From NCBI GenBank assembly GCA_030625815.1, contig DAOUQF010000003.1:1-64000 (forward strand): a stretch of 64,000 nucleotides of DNA, written 5' to 3'. The stretch is from Eubacteriales bacterium (GTDB taxonomy: Bacteria; Bacillota; Clostridia; Tissierellales; GPF-1). The notes beneath the pieces were generated by a model that was given only the letters and a program-made list of their open reading frames with translations, was not told where the DNA came from and did not search any database. The translations under genes were made by a program, and so were the position numbers. This document shows, in pieces, positions 45,312-54,843 of this stretch. The stretch's first letter is position 1; each line of letters opens with the position of its first letter.

Positions 45312-45998
45312 TTACTTACCCTCCGCATTCTTGTCAATCGGAATCATGCCGATCACCTTCAATCCCAATTTTTCGACATCAGCCGGCGCCTTCACCGAAT
45401 TATCGAACGCTTCCAATACAAAGGCCAGAAATACACCGATCATAAGGCCGAGCACCAATGAAATCGCGATGTTCATTTTCACATTGGGTTTAATCGGATT
45501 TGCGGGTGTTTTCGCCTCGTCAATAACCTGCACATTGTCTATTTTCATTAGTTCGGTAATCGTCTCCATAAACACACTTGCCGTTTCATTGGCCAATGTG
45601 GACGCAACCACCGGATTCGTATGTACCACTGAAACCTTAATAATCTCCGTGTCTCTGAGCATCGATACATTGACATATGAACTCAATTGCACGTACGAAT
45701 CACCCAAGTTTAAATTGAGTTTGACTTGATCCATCACCTTATGGCTCTTGGCGATTTCCGCATAGGTCGATATTAGCTTTTGATTCAGTTGAATATCCGA
45801 ATACTCAATTCCTTGAGTTCCCGTCTGATACTCTTGAGGTTTCCCTAAAAGCAAGGTGGTTGTGGATTCATATTCAGGCTCTATAAAGAAAAAGGTCGCT
45901 CCCGCAACACAGGAAACTATAATCGCCGTAATTAATACAATCAGTCCCATTCTTTTTCGCAAAATGAAAAACAGCTCTTGTAATGTAATTTCTTCCAT
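45312..45998 (-). CDS. Wzz/CpsC-type chain length regulator and kinase adaptor
   Basis: 228 residues. Two TM segments (about 18-38 and 175-195) flank an extracellular helical domain; the Pro-rich ANPIKPN motif precedes the second TM. The cytoplasmic tail activates the BY-kinase. ATG 45998 follows AAAGGAGTAGAGAC, 4 bases after the epimerase gene. Confidence 0.9.
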   Translation of the reverse strand: MEEITLQELFFILRKRMGLIVLITAIIVSCVAGATFFFIEPEYESTTTLLLGKPQEYQTGTQGIEYSDIQLNQKLISTYAEIAKSHKVMDQVKLNLNLGDSYVQLSSYVNVSMLRDTEIIKVSVVHTNPVVASTLANETASVFMETITELMKIDNVQVIDEAKTPANPIKPNVKMNIAISLVLGLMIGVFLAFVLEAFDNSVKAPADVEKLGLKVIGMIPIDKNAEGK

Positions 45999-46002
45999 GT
46001 CT

Positions 46003-47877
46003 CTACTCCTTTATAACCGCTTTTTCCAACAAACCCTCTGGATTGGGATAATAAGTCGGAACAAAATCCTGCAGCCAAGAAATCAGCTGACTTTTATTCA
46101 TTGCAGGAATGCGGATTTCCAACCCGTCCAGTCTTGTCTCCAGCAACTGTATATCAAAATCTGCCGGTTTTTCAACAAAAATTTTCCGATGACGCGTCGA
46201 TTCCATGTCATCCTGATTGATCAAAATTTCCTCATACAATTTTTCGCCAGGCCGCAACCCAGTTATTGAAATCGGAATTTCCTCATCCGGCGCAAAGCCA
46301 GACAATCGAATCAATTCCTTTGCCAAATCAATAATCTTAATCTGCTCCCCCATGTCCAAGACGAAGATCTCGCCGCCCTTCGCCATGGCGCCGGATTGCA
46401 GCACCAATTGCGCCGCCTCCGGGATCGTCATAAAATAGCGTTTCATCTCGGGATGAGTAACCGTCACCGGTCCGCCTTCTTCAATCTGTTTCTTGAACAA
46501 AGGAATAACCGATCCATTGGAACCCAGTACATTTCCAAACCGTACCGCCACAAATTCCGTTCGACTGATCCGATTCATTCCCTGAATCAGCATTTCGCAG
46601 ATCCGCTTCGTCGTTCCCATCACGTTAGTCGGATTCACCGCCTTGTCCGTCGAGATCTGCACAAATCGTTCCGCATGGTATTTATCCGCCATTTTCATCA
46701 CATTAAAGGATCCAAACACATTGTTCTTCACCGCTTCTTTTGGAGAATCCTCCATTAACGGCACATGCTTATGCGCCGCCGCATGAAAGACAATCTGCGG
46801 TCGATAGGTCCAAAAGACCTCCTTCATCCGAGCACGATCTCGAATTGAAGCAATCTCGACTCGAAATTCCAACTCAGGATACTTGCGCTTGAGTTCCTGT
46901 TGCAAATCATAGGCATTGTTTTCATAGATATCGAGAATATACAACACTTCCGGTTGAAACCGCGCCAATTGACGACAAATTTCGGATCCGATCGATCCGC
47001 CGCCGCCAGTTACCAAAACCCGTTTCCCAGTGACAAACTCTCGAATGGAGGCCGTATCCAACCGTACAACGTCTCGACCCAACAAATCCTCGATCTCCAC
47101 ATCCCGCAGCTGTCCAACCGTCGCCTTCCCGTCTATCAATTCATATACACCCGGCAAAATCTTCACAGGAAGCCGCAAAGGCTCCATCGCCTTCAAAATT
47201 CCACTTCGCGCTTTCTTGTCGATGGATGGAATCGCCACAATAATTTCATCCACATGAAATCGCTCTACGGCGTTTTCCAGTTTTGCTTTTCCTCCGAATA
47301 CCGGTACATTGTGAATGCGGCCTCCCCATTTCAAGGGATCGTCATCCATCACAACGACAACTCTTGCATTGAGATCCGGTTTGTTCATATATTCTTTCAT
47401 GACCATCTCGCCAGCATCACCGCCGCCATAGATCATTACTCGCTTGTCTTCCTGAAACACATGAACCCCTCGATGATAAACTCGTCTGACAAATCGATAC
47501 GACAAACGAAGCCCGCCAATCCCCAGAACTTGAATCATCATAACAATCAACAGGACACTTCGCGAAACCGCCACCTGCACCAAAAAATAATACATCATGA
47601 CTAGGCCATTGGCGACAAAAACGCCAACAACCACATTCATTAACTCCCGTACGGACGCGTACTTCCATACACTGGTGTACAAACGCGCAAAATAAAATAC
47701 GCCCAGCGAAATAACAATCATGGCACTCGCATGCACCTGTACCAACGATCGAAATTCAATAGGCACCTCACCGCCAAATCGTAAAGATAAGGATAAATAG
47801 TAACTTAAATACAATATCACCAAATCGCAAATCATCAACGCGATCATTCGTGACAATCGTCTCGCTCGATTAACCAT
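46003..47877 (-). CDS. Membrane nucleotide-sugar 4,6-dehydratase/epimerase (CapD/WbpM/PglF type)
   Basis: 624 residues. Four N-terminal TM segments (about 10-135) are followed by a CoA-binding-like Rossmann domain (about 140-265) and a C-terminal SDR domain (about 290-580). The SDR domain has GGGGSIGSEICRQ (NAD binding), DKAVNPTNVMG and a catalytic Ser/Thr region typical of UDP-GlcNAc 4,6-dehydratases, in which Tyr is replaced by Met. It makes a keto-sugar precursor for surface polysaccharide. It is the first gene of the capsule operon and has its own promoter upstream. Confidence 0.92.
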   Translation of the reverse strand: MVNRARRLSRMIALMICDLVILYLSYYLSLSLRFGGEVPIEFRSLVQVHASAMIVISLGVFYFARLYTSVWKYASVRELMNVVVGVFVANGLVMMYYFLVQVAVSRSVLLIVMMIQVLGIGGLRLSYRFVRRVYHRGVHVFQEDKRVMIYGGGDAGEMVMKEYMNKPDLNARVVVVMDDDPLKWGGRIHNVPVFGGKAKLENAVERFHVDEIIVAIPSIDKKARSGILKAMEPLRLPVKILPGVYELIDGKATVGQLRDVEIEDLLGRDVVRLDTASIREFVTGKRVLVTGGGGSIGSEICRQLARFQPEVLYILDIYENNAYDLQQELKRKYPELEFRVEIASIRDRARMKEVFWTYRPQIVFHAAAHKHVPLMEDSPKEAVKNNVFGSFNVMKMADKYHAERFVQISTDKAVNPTNVMGTTKRICEMLIQGMNRISRTEFVAVRFGNVLGSNGSVIPLFKKQIEEGGPVTVTHPEMKRYFMTIPEAAQLVLQSGAMAKGGEIFVLDMGEQIKIIDLAKELIRLSGFAPDEEIPISITGLRPGEKLYEEILINQDDMESTRHRKIFVEKPADFDIQLLETRLDGLEIRIPAMNKSQLISWLQDFVPTYYPNPEGLLEKAVIKE

Positions 47878-47919
47878 TGTTCACCTCAAATACAAATATT
47901 AGTCAAAACACTATTTCTA

Positions 47920-47948
47920 TTTTATGACACTTTCACGCCTATTACAAT
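47920..47948 (-). promoter_or_regulatory. Promoter of the capsule operon
   Basis: On the minus strand TTGTAA (47948-47943), a 17-base spacer and TAAAAT (47925-47920), about 40 bases upstream of the ATG at 47877. Confidence 0.5.
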
Positions 47949-48083
47949 TGAATAGCACCGATTTTAAAAAAAATCATACAAACGTAAACGAATACAAAAA
48001 ATTTTTTCTCGATGTTTAAGAACCAAAAATAATTCCTAATTTCATCCAACTGAAATGCTGATTCCAACAAAAAAGCCTCTCAA

Positions 48084-48203
48084 ATGAATGCTCCATCCGA
48101 TATACTAAAAGTAAGAGAACTAATCATATGTAAACGGAATCAACAAACCTATGGACACGATCAATTGATGGCACTATTTTACGAAGCAAGCAAACAACCG
48201 TAG
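48084..48203 (+). CDS. Possible 39-residue ORF
   Basis: It reads MNAPSDILKVRELIICKRNQ and continues QTYGHDQLMALFYEASKQP to TAG 48203. The composition is protein-like, but there is no good ribosome binding site. It could be a short regulatory peptide gene ahead of merR or the remnant of a longer gene. Nothing else was found in the 47949-48311 gap. Confidence 0.3.
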   Translation: MNAPSDILKVRELIICKRNQQTYGHDQLMALFYEASKQP

Positions 48204-48311
48204 AATAAGAATGTTATGCAACCATCATCCTGTTCGTGGCATCATCAAAGAAGAATTAACCGAAGATTACTGAACTTGGTTGGATCAAACTTATCCCGAT
48301 TAGGAGCCGCT

Positions 48312-49124
48312 ATGAAGAAAATGACCATTGGCGAATACGCGAAACTGAGAAATATAACCACAGAAACCCTGCGCCACTATGACAGAATCGGGCTATTTTA
48401 TCCCATTGAACGCGACCCCGATTCCGGATATCGCTATTATTCCATCGAGCAGGATGAAAAACTGGGCACCATCCGCGAACTGCAGCAACTCGGTATGAGC
48501 ACGGAGGAAATCAAGGTGTATTTCAATAAACGAAACCTGAATCAATCCTATGAACTCTTGCAGAAAGTCCATGGGCAATTACAAGATCGCATCAAAATCC
48601 TTCAAAAACTTGAGTATACCTTGGCGGGGCGTATCGAACATCTCGATCAAATTATGCAGCACACAGACTTTCACACCATTGAAATCAAGCAATTCAAAAA
48701 GCGCTTCCTCTTGCAAAAGTCAACACCCGTTTCCAGCGAAGCCGAATACATCTACACCTCTCTGGAATTGGAGCATGCCCTAAACGAGCCAACCCCGTTG
48801 ATTGCCAACAATCGCCTCGGGTTTATGATGGAGCAGAGTGAAACGGATGTAGAACGTGGCATCCCATTTATCCTCATCAATCAAAAAAGTTCAGCTGATC
48901 CAACGTATATTCATTCCATTCCGGCCGGTCCTTATGCCTGCAAATTCTATAAAGGAGACTACCGAAACATATTAAAGGACGTCAATCTTATGACGAACAC
49001 GCTAGCCAAACAAGGATATGCCGCCATTGGACCAACCCTTCAAATTGTGCAAGTCGACATCAGTGTGACGGACATCGTCGAAGAATCCATTTTTGAAATT
49101 CAAATTCCCATTAAAAAGACTTGA
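48312..49124 (+). CDS. MerR-family regulator with effector-binding domain (BmrR/BltR type)
   Basis: 270 residues from ATG 48312, preceded by TTAGGAG. The N-terminal MerR winged helix (about 1-75) has TIGEYAKLRNITTETLRHYD and SGYRYYS; a coiled-coil linker (about 78-115) and a GyrI-like small-molecule pocket (about 125-270) follow. It should bind cationic drugs and twist the downstream MATE promoter into an active shape. The -35 box of that promoter overlaps its stop codon. Confidence 0.92.
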   Translation: MKKMTIGEYAKLRNITTETLRHYDRIGLFYPIERDPDSGYRYYSIEQDEKLGTIRELQQLGMSTEEIKVYFNKRNLNQSYELLQKVHGQLQDRIKILQKLEYTLAGRIEHLDQIMQHTDFHTIEIKQFKKRFLLQKSTPVSSEAEYIYTSLELEHALNEPTPLIANNRLGFMMEQSETDVERGIPFILINQKSSADPTYIHSIPAGPYACKFYKGDYRNILKDVNLMTNTLAKQGYAAIGPTLQIVQVDISVTDIVEESIFEIQIPIKKT

Positions 49125-49151
49125 CCTTTGTGCGACACAAAGGTTTATACT
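49121..49151 (+). promoter_or_regulatory. MerR-type promoter/operator of the MATE gene
   Basis: TTGACC (49121-49126) and TATACT (49146-49151) are separated by 19 bases, the over-long spacer typical of MerR targets. The spacer holds the dyad CCTTTGTG-CGA-CACAAAGG, the expected regulator site. Confidence 0.88.
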
Positions 49152-49204
49152 AACTTCTAGAACTCAACAGCCCTTGCATTTCGTTGAGCCATGGAGGTCT
49201 TTTT

Positions 49205-50581
49205 ATGCAAGAAAAAATATTAGGCACAGAAAAAATCAGCAAATTATTTATGAAATTCACCATTCCCGCAATCATTGCCATGATCATCGCCAGCATGCAA
49301 ACCATCATTGACGGAATTTTCGTCGGCCGGTTTGTTGGAGAAAACGCCCTGGCCAGTGTCAATATCGCGCGCCCATTTATGGATATGATCTTTGGCCCCA
49401 CTTTTATCATAGCCATTGGCGCCATGAGTTATATGGGTCGCTCCTTGGGAGCAAAGAAAATTGAAAAATCACAGTCCATCTTCCGCACGGCGACCCTTTT
49501 AGGCGTTGGACTCGGATTGTTAGTTACATTGATCGGCACAACTCTTCATCAACAGCTTGCAGGATTCTTGGGCGCGAGCCCTCTATTGATGGGATTCGTA
49601 TCCACCTATATCAAAACCATTGCGATCTTCGCACCATTCATCATTCCCATGTTTCTATTTGGATTCACAAGCCGTTTGCTGGGCAAACCCGAAGTCTATT
49701 TAAGAAGCTCCATCCTCAGTGTCATCGTAAATATCAGCTTGGATTATCTTTTTATAAAGGAACTTCAAATGGGAATCCAGGGCGCGGCTTTAGCAACAGG
49801 GATCGCCTATGCCGCAGGTTTATTGATCACCATCCTTCCCCTGCTGAACAAGAGCAATACACTCAACCTCTATAAGGGTCATTGGACGCCATCCGTTATT
49901 GGACCGATGCTGTATAACGGTTCTTCGGAGGGGATTGTCTCCCTTTCTGCCGCCGTCACCGTCTACTTGTTCAACCGAACCTTTATGGCTCTTGCAGGAG
50001 AAAGCGGAGTCGCCGCCTATACCACCATCAGCTATATCGCCACCTTCGGCATTATGGCGATCTTTGGCATCTCCGATGGCATCACATCCATCATCAGCTA
50101 TAATTATGGAAAAAAACAATTCGATCGAATCAATCATTTGATGAAAATTTCGCTTCGCGCCGGCGCAGTCATTGGCGTCGCCCTCGTTGTGATACTCAAT
50201 TTCTATGCAGAACCCATGATTCAATTATTCATCAAGGACAATCCGAGTGTCGTTGCCATGGCAACCCAAGGCGCCTCCCTCTATTCCCTCGGCTTTTTAA
50301 TCACTGGATTCAATATCATCAGTTCCGGCTACTTCACCGCCATAGGCAACGCTCGCGCCTCGATCCTGATTGCCATGTCGCGCGGACTCGTCGGAATCAT
50401 TCTCGGGATCATGATCCTGCCGAATTTCTTGGGAATCAATGGGATCTGGTTGACCGTCCCCTTTGCAGAATTGATTACCTTCCTTTTGGTGAATTTCTTA
50501 AAACGACGCGAACACACTGCAGATTTTGCCCCTCAGAAAGCTGGCAAAACTCGGCTTAAAAACCTGCATAAATCAATCTAA
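49205..50581 (+). CDS. MATE-family efflux transporter (MepA-like)
   Basis: 458 residues from ATG 49205, with GGAGGT before it. Twelve hydrophobic segments form two similar halves. The start FMKFTIPAIIAMIIASM followed by IDGIFVGRFVG is typical of MepA/DinF-like multidrug exporters, which use sodium or proton gradients. It is controlled by the MerR gene just upstream. An intrinsic terminator follows at 50595-50620. Confidence 0.92.
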   Translation: MQEKILGTEKISKLFMKFTIPAIIAMIIASMQTIIDGIFVGRFVGENALASVNIARPFMDMIFGPTFIIAIGAMSYMGRSLGAKKIEKSQSIFRTATLLGVGLGLLVTLIGTTLHQQLAGFLGASPLLMGFVSTYIKTIAIFAPFIIPMFLFGFTSRLLGKPEVYLRSSILSVIVNISLDYLFIKELQMGIQGAALATGIAYAAGLLITILPLLNKSNTLNLYKGHWTPSVIGPMLYNGSSEGIVSLSAAVTVYLFNRTFMALAGESGVAAYTTISYIATFGIMAIFGISDGITSIISYNYGKKQFDRINHLMKISLRAGAVIGVALVVILNFYAEPMIQLFIKDNPSVVAMATQGASLYSLGFLITGFNIISSGYFTAIGNARASILIAMSRGLVGIILGIMILPNFLGINGIWLTVPFAELITFLLVNFLKRREHTADFAPQKAGKTRLKNLHKSI

Positions 50582-50594
50582 ACGATTCATTTTC

Positions 50595-50620
50595 AGACAG
50601 TCTTTGGACTGTCTGTTTTT
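50595..50620 (+). terminator. Terminator after the MATE gene
   Basis: AGACAGTC pairs with GACTGTCT around TTTG and is followed by TTTTTTT. Confidence 0.85.
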
Positions 50621-50744
50621 TTGTTTCAATTCACTGCAAGTTCCCTTTTTACGCCTATTAGTTCTTCATTACTCCCCAAAGTCCCTTAAATGCTCACAGC
50701 ATTCCTTTCTAAGATGCATGCTGTGCTTGAAAGACGTGAAAACA

Positions 50745-50915
50745 ATGAATAAATCTTACTATACGGTCAATCAAGTTGCTGCGCTTTTGCATATGCATAT
50801 GAAACCCGTTCGACCTTATATTCGAGAAGGAAACCTTCCTGCCGCCAAGGTAGGCAAACAATAGCGTATCACCGGCCACGACCTCAGTCTTTTTGTGGAA
50901 GGGGATCAACCCTGA
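50745..50915 (+). pseudogene. Excisionase-type HTH DNA-binding gene with nonsense codon
   Basis: The frame reads MNKSYYTVNQVAALLHMHMK, then VRPYIREGNLPAAKVGKQ, TAG (50862-50864), then RITGHDLSLFVEGDQP. Relatives of the HTH_17/excisionase family have KVGKQWRI at this point, so one TGG-to-TAG change explains the stop. The downstream part is still well kept, so the change may be recent. The rest of 50621-51055 holds no other gene. Confidence 0.65.
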
Positions 50916-51055
50916 ATATTCAGATGTTGCCGAGCCAACAAAAAATACGGGTATTATTATGGAGAACACACCAATCCACAACACTATATTCAGTATATAA
51001 AAATATGAATTTGAACCGTAGCTTGACTACGCGTTCAGTATACAAGGAGCAAATC

Positions 51056-51925
51056 ATGAAAATCCCTTCTGTTTACAATTCACCCGAAGGAAAACGCCTA
51101 GTCTTATCCACTTACGAGAAGATCCTGCAACAATGGCCACTCCCCTACGAGATTAAGAAAATTTCAACAAGCTACGGTGAAACAGCAGCCATCGTTTCGG
51201 GCGCAGATGACCTGCCGGCCCTGATCCTTCTCCACGGATCCTCCAGTAATTCTGCCATGTGGATCCATGATGTCGAAGCCCTAAGCCAACACTATCGGGT
51301 TTTTGCCGTCGACATCATCGGCGAACCCGGCTTCTCAGCCGAAACCCGCCCCGATCACAAAGGCAATCATTACGGCATCTGGCTGGAAGAGGTGATGATG
51401 CAGTTCAATCTGATGCGCGCCACCGTCATGGGCAACTCCCTAGGGGGATGGATGGCCTTGCAATTGGCGAAGTATCGACCCAATCGTGTCATTGCCCTCG
51501 TCCTGCTCGCCCCGAGCGGCTTGGCTCCAGCGCGCCTGTCCTTTGTCCTAAAGGCTATCCCCCTGACCCTGATGGGAGGTTGGGGTGCGAACAAGCTCAC
51601 TCAACTCGTGTACGGACAAGAAGAGATTCCGGAGGAAGCCCGCCGCTTCAGTACGCTGATTATGAATCACTTCACACCGCAGATCGGCTCCCTGCCGGTA
51701 ATCACCGATGAGGAACTGAGGAAATTAACCATGCCAATCCTCTACGTCGGCGGCGAAAAAGATGCCCTCCTGCACACCCAAGAATCAGCAGAGCGTCTTC
51801 AACAACTATTGCCCCATGCAATCACCCGCATCGTCCCTAATACGGGGCATGTGTTGATCCATGAACAAGAAGAATACCTGAATTTTCTGAAAAACCGCAG
51901 CGCAAATAAAAAAACCGGTGTCTAA
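51056..51925 (+). CDS. Alpha/beta hydrolase
   Basis: 289 residues from ATG 51056, preceded by AAGGAG. The fold motifs are LLHGSSSNSAMW (oxyanion loop), the nucleophile elbow MGNSLGGWMA (Ser), an acid in GGEKDALL and the catalytic His in NTGHVLIHE. The substrate is unknown; C-C hydrolases and esterases look alike. The stop codon lies in the loop of its terminator. Confidence 0.88.
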   Translation: MKIPSVYNSPEGKRLVLSTYEKILQQWPLPYEIKKISTSYGETAAIVSGADDLPALILLHGSSSNSAMWIHDVEALSQHYRVFAVDIIGEPGFSAETRPDHKGNHYGIWLEEVMMQFNLMRATVMGNSLGGWMALQLAKYRPNRVIALVLLAPSGLAPARLSFVLKAIPLTLMGGWGANKLTQLVYGQEEIPEEARRFSTLIMNHFTPQIGSLPVITDEELRKLTMPILYVGGEKDALLHTQESAERLQQLLPHAITRIVPNTGHVLIHEQEEYLNFLKNRSANKKTGV

Positions 51926-51938
51926 TGACATCGGTTTT
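51911..51938 (+). terminator. Terminator overlapping the hydrolase stop codon
   Basis: AAAACCGGTGTC (51911-51922) pairs with GACATCGGTTTT (51927-51938) with one G-T pair. The TAA stop lies in the loop. Confidence 0.7.
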
Positions 51939-52198
51939 CCACATTTCTCGTTTTTTTCCATGAACTTATCCACATTCATTCCCTGTTATCCCGCAAAACA
52001 ATTCCTTCAAGGCTCGTTTCATTACGCTCCTGTTTTCCGGCTCGAGTTTCCATTCCAGTTCTTCTTTTTACTTTACCTCAAATTCATTTGTTGCACAACT
52101 ATCTGTTGCCTAAAATAGACGACAGGCAACAAAATGTCCCGTTTCACTCTCTTGAAATTCAGGAACAATATTATGGCAAACCTTCATGACTTTCGCAC

Positions 52199-52456
52199 TT
52201 ATAGCACATACATCAATTCAACATGGCCTTGAAGAAAATGACTCTCCAAACTCTCACCCTCTACCCGCACCATTGAAACCAGATCCGACACATGATCAAC
52301 CGGTCCATATTTCGATTCGTTCTGTCCCCAGAATTGCCAGCCTTCCGAAAAATGTGTAAGCGTGTGTGCTTTTCCAGAAATTCAAAATTCAATTTCTCTG
52401 CCTTTCTCCAGATCTCGCAAAAGATCCCTATATTGATATGGTTCGCTCTCTCTCAT
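52199..52456 (-). pseudogene. Small gene interrupted by an in-frame TGA
   Basis: ATG 52456 follows TGAGGAG. The frame gives MRESEPYQYRDLLRDLEKG then REIEF, a TGA at 52384-52382, and goes on as ISGKAHTLTHFSEGWQFWG to ...HVELMYVL and TAA (52199). Without the TGA it would be 85 residues of a small acidic family that often has a DLExGREIEF start. It begins 11 bases after the stop of the gene above, so the two formed an operon. Confidence 0.55.
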
Positions 52457-52466
52457 CCATTTCTCC

Positions 52467-53462
52467 TCAATCAATCCAACTCGTGTGATTGTATACTTTG
52501 TCAAAAGAAAATGTCTCGCAAAACCACTTTAATTGCTTTCCATTGGCTAAAAACAAATACTTTTTATATTCCGCAATTGCTTCGTTCTGCACGTTTTTCA
52601 ACAAAATATATCCACTCAACTTCGCCTGAAATTGTTCTTCCTCCATCAATCCATTGGATTCGCGCACAATTTCTCGCCGTGTGCCCGCATCCTTTGAATT
52701 GTGCTCATCCCCATATAAAACATTGCCAATATCGATGGGATCGACATCGTGGTTGGCTTCGACCGCAATCAAATTCACATTCTCCTCATCCGCTCTCCAA
52801 TTGAGCGAATGAATCGCCGTACGAGCAGAATTCGTCAATTGTTCTCTTGTTTCATCGCTGGTCATCCGCACTCCCCCCATGGTGTAACCGGGTGTCAGAT
52901 GATCCAACACCTCTTCATCCGCTTGGTAAAAAACAAAATCCATATACCGATCCGTCGGCAGCTCAACACGAATCATTTCCTGATCGGCAATTTCAGCAAC
53001 ACTGCTAAAGACTTCAGCGACGGTTTCCACATCTTCGAAATCCAAATACGCGCTATGATGCAGATCATAGTAAAGTCCAATAGAAACTTGCTCCAATACC
53101 TCATGTATCTCGCTAACAATCCTTCGATTGATCTTCTCCATATGCATTTCATTTAAATGCTTGATCTGTATCCAATACTGCACCCCATCGACAATAATTT
53201 TCAAGTCTGGCGCCCCCATGCGGTTGGGTTCTTCATACACCATCTGAAAATCAACACCATTGTATCGAAGTTCCCGATACAATTGCCCCACCAAGTTCAA
53301 TTCCGTAATATAGTCTCGTCGGTTACGCTGATCCTTCTCGATCTTCTCAAGAATTCGTTCAAATCCAAGGCTTTTCACAATATCGCAATTCACCTGAAGC
53401 AGCCGAGTCTGCACTGCATCCAGCTGATATTCGCTTTTCAAAACACTGAGCAATTTCTTCAT
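52467..53462 (-). CDS. Hypothetical protein with PD-(D/E)XK-like core
   Basis: 331 residues. ATG 53462 is preceded by GGAAAGGAGTCGAGG. The segment GAPDLKIIVDGVQYWIQIKHL (about 84-104) has the D-x(9-12)-hydrophobic-Q-x-K arrangement of PD-(D/E)XK nucleases, with a helix containing Glu ahead of it (LYRELRYNG). The rest is mixed alpha/beta and ends with YLFLANGKQLKWFCE. It may be a nuclease of a defence or repair type; this is inference from the motif only. Confidence 0.55.
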   Translation of the reverse strand: MKKLLSVLKSEYQLDAVQTRLLQVNCDIVKSLGFERILEKIEKDQRNRRDYITELNLVGQLYRELRYNGVDFQMVYEEPNRMGAPDLKIIVDGVQYWIQIKHLNEMHMEKINRRIVSEIHEVLEQVSIGLYYDLHHSAYLDFEDVETVAEVFSSVAEIADQEMIRVELPTDRYMDFVFYQADEEVLDHLTPGYTMGGVRMTSDETREQLTNSARTAIHSLNWRADEENVNLIAVEANHDVDPIDIGNVLYGDEHNSKDAGTRREIVRESNGLMEEEQFQAKLSGYILLKNVQNEAIAEYKKYLFLANGKQLKWFCETFSFDKVYNHTSWID

Positions 53463-53728
53463 CCTCGACTCCTTTCCCCACTTCTATTTACTTATATTAT
53501 ATCCCATAAAAAACCATTCCCTCACTTGATCCCGCAACTCCTGCAAATTCTCCTTTGTCACACAAGCTATCGAATCCGTTTCAAAGCGGTAAGAACTCAA
53601 ATGCAAATGCCAATAAACGTATGAAACATCTTGCTTTTCTATCAAAACACACAATACCTCTTTTAAATTTCCCTTTTTTTGTCAGAATACTATGATAAAA
53701 TGGAATTATCAAATCAGTGGAGGAAATA

Positions 53729-54727
53729 ATGGGACCCAACTTTTTTGCTTATGCCAATACAGAACTCACCAATGACGGCTTGATTTGCTGGCTGATCGAT
53801 TGGTGCAAATATCCAGGCTCTGAACTTTACGGCGTTGCCATGGATCTGCTTGCTCTTTTATTGGGCGAGCACGCGAAAGACCTGCACGTCACAAAACTGA
53901 ATATTCGACAGCAATATAAAAATATCGACATGCTGTTTGAAATCAATGATGAATTTATCCTTATTATTGAAGACAAGATTGATTCTAAGGAACACTCCAA
54001 TCAATTGCGACAATATCGCTCCGTCGTCGAAAATGATTTTGAAACCTATCAGGATGAAAACCGTGTTTATGTTTATTTGAAAATTGGAGATCAAAGCAAT
54101 TATGACGAAGTGACTGCCTCCGGATATCGTGTTGTTCATCGCGAGGACTTGTTGCAGATCTTTGAGTCTCACGACTATGTCAAGCATCCGCTTTTTCGAC
54201 AATACCACGAGCATTTGACATGGATTCAACATGAAGTGAAATCCTACCAAGACCTCGAACCATCCCAATGGTTCCCTCGAGCTTGGCAAGGCTTTTACAA
54301 AGATTTACAAACCGAAAAGGAACTCTCCGGCAATCATTGGGGCTATGTCAGCAATGCCAACGGCGGTTTCTGGGGATTTTGGTGGAACTATGCATCATTC
54401 CCTTCCCAAACTGAACCCGAATATATGACCTATTTGCAAATCGAGGAAACTCGAATTGCCTTCAAAATCGAAATCACAGACCCCAATCGTCCCGGCAAGG
54501 AAAAATCTGAAATTCGAAACACGATATGGAATACTTTCGAGGGCTTGATTGCGGAACAGGAATCATCCCCTTATCTGCCGACAAAAACCCATTTCCACCA
54601 AGGCACATGGATGAGTTTTGCGGAGATCAAAGGCTTTTCTAACCGCGAGTCATTACTGGAAGCCATCGCAGCCGCAGAAACTTTTCTCACTCAACTGAAT
54701 CAACAGCTGCCGCTTAGACCAAGGTAA
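53729..54727 (+). CDS. PD-(D/E)XK nuclease superfamily protein (PDDEXK_4-like)
   Basis: 332 residues from ATG 53729, preceded by GTGGAGGAAATA. The N-terminal half has the PDDEXK_4 pattern: NTELTNDGLICWLIDW, then NIDMLFEINDEFILIIEDKID (catalytic Asp, Glu-Asp-Lys) and HSNQLRQY. The C-terminal half (about 190-332) is a separate domain rich in aromatic residues. It is a likely DNase of unknown target. It is transcribed away from the other PD-(D/E)XK-like gene. Confidence 0.8.
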   Translation: MGPNFFAYANTELTNDGLICWLIDWCKYPGSELYGVAMDLLALLLGEHAKDLHVTKLNIRQQYKNIDMLFEINDEFILIIEDKIDSKEHSNQLRQYRSVVENDFETYQDENRVYVYLKIGDQSNYDEVTASGYRVVHREDLLQIFESHDYVKHPLFRQYHEHLTWIQHEVKSYQDLEPSQWFPRAWQGFYKDLQTEKELSGNHWGYVSNANGGFWGFWWNYASFPSQTEPEYMTYLQIEETRIAFKIEITDPNRPGKEKSEIRNTIWNTFEGLIAEQESSPYLPTKTHFHQGTWMSFAEIKGFSNRESLLEAIAAAETFLTQLNQQLPLRPR

Positions 54728-54740
54728 TCGCCTTGGTCTT
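54716..54740 (+). terminator. Terminator overlapping the nuclease gene end
   Basis: AGACCAAGG pairs with CCTTGGTCT and is followed by TTTTATT. The TAA stop is in the loop. Confidence 0.8.
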
Positions 54741-54843
54741 TTTATTCTTATTTTTCGCAATACTTCGCTTACACATTAGGCATGCTCACATCCAGAGGTT
54801 GAACGAGAGAACTCATGATGGTTTCCCCCCGGATTTTTGCACC

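Noticed and set aside
52104-52131. TGTTGCCT/AGGCAACA hairpin between the hydrolase and the interrupted small gene
   Set aside because: The loop is 12 bases and no T run follows on either strand, so it is not convincing as a terminator; left unassigned.
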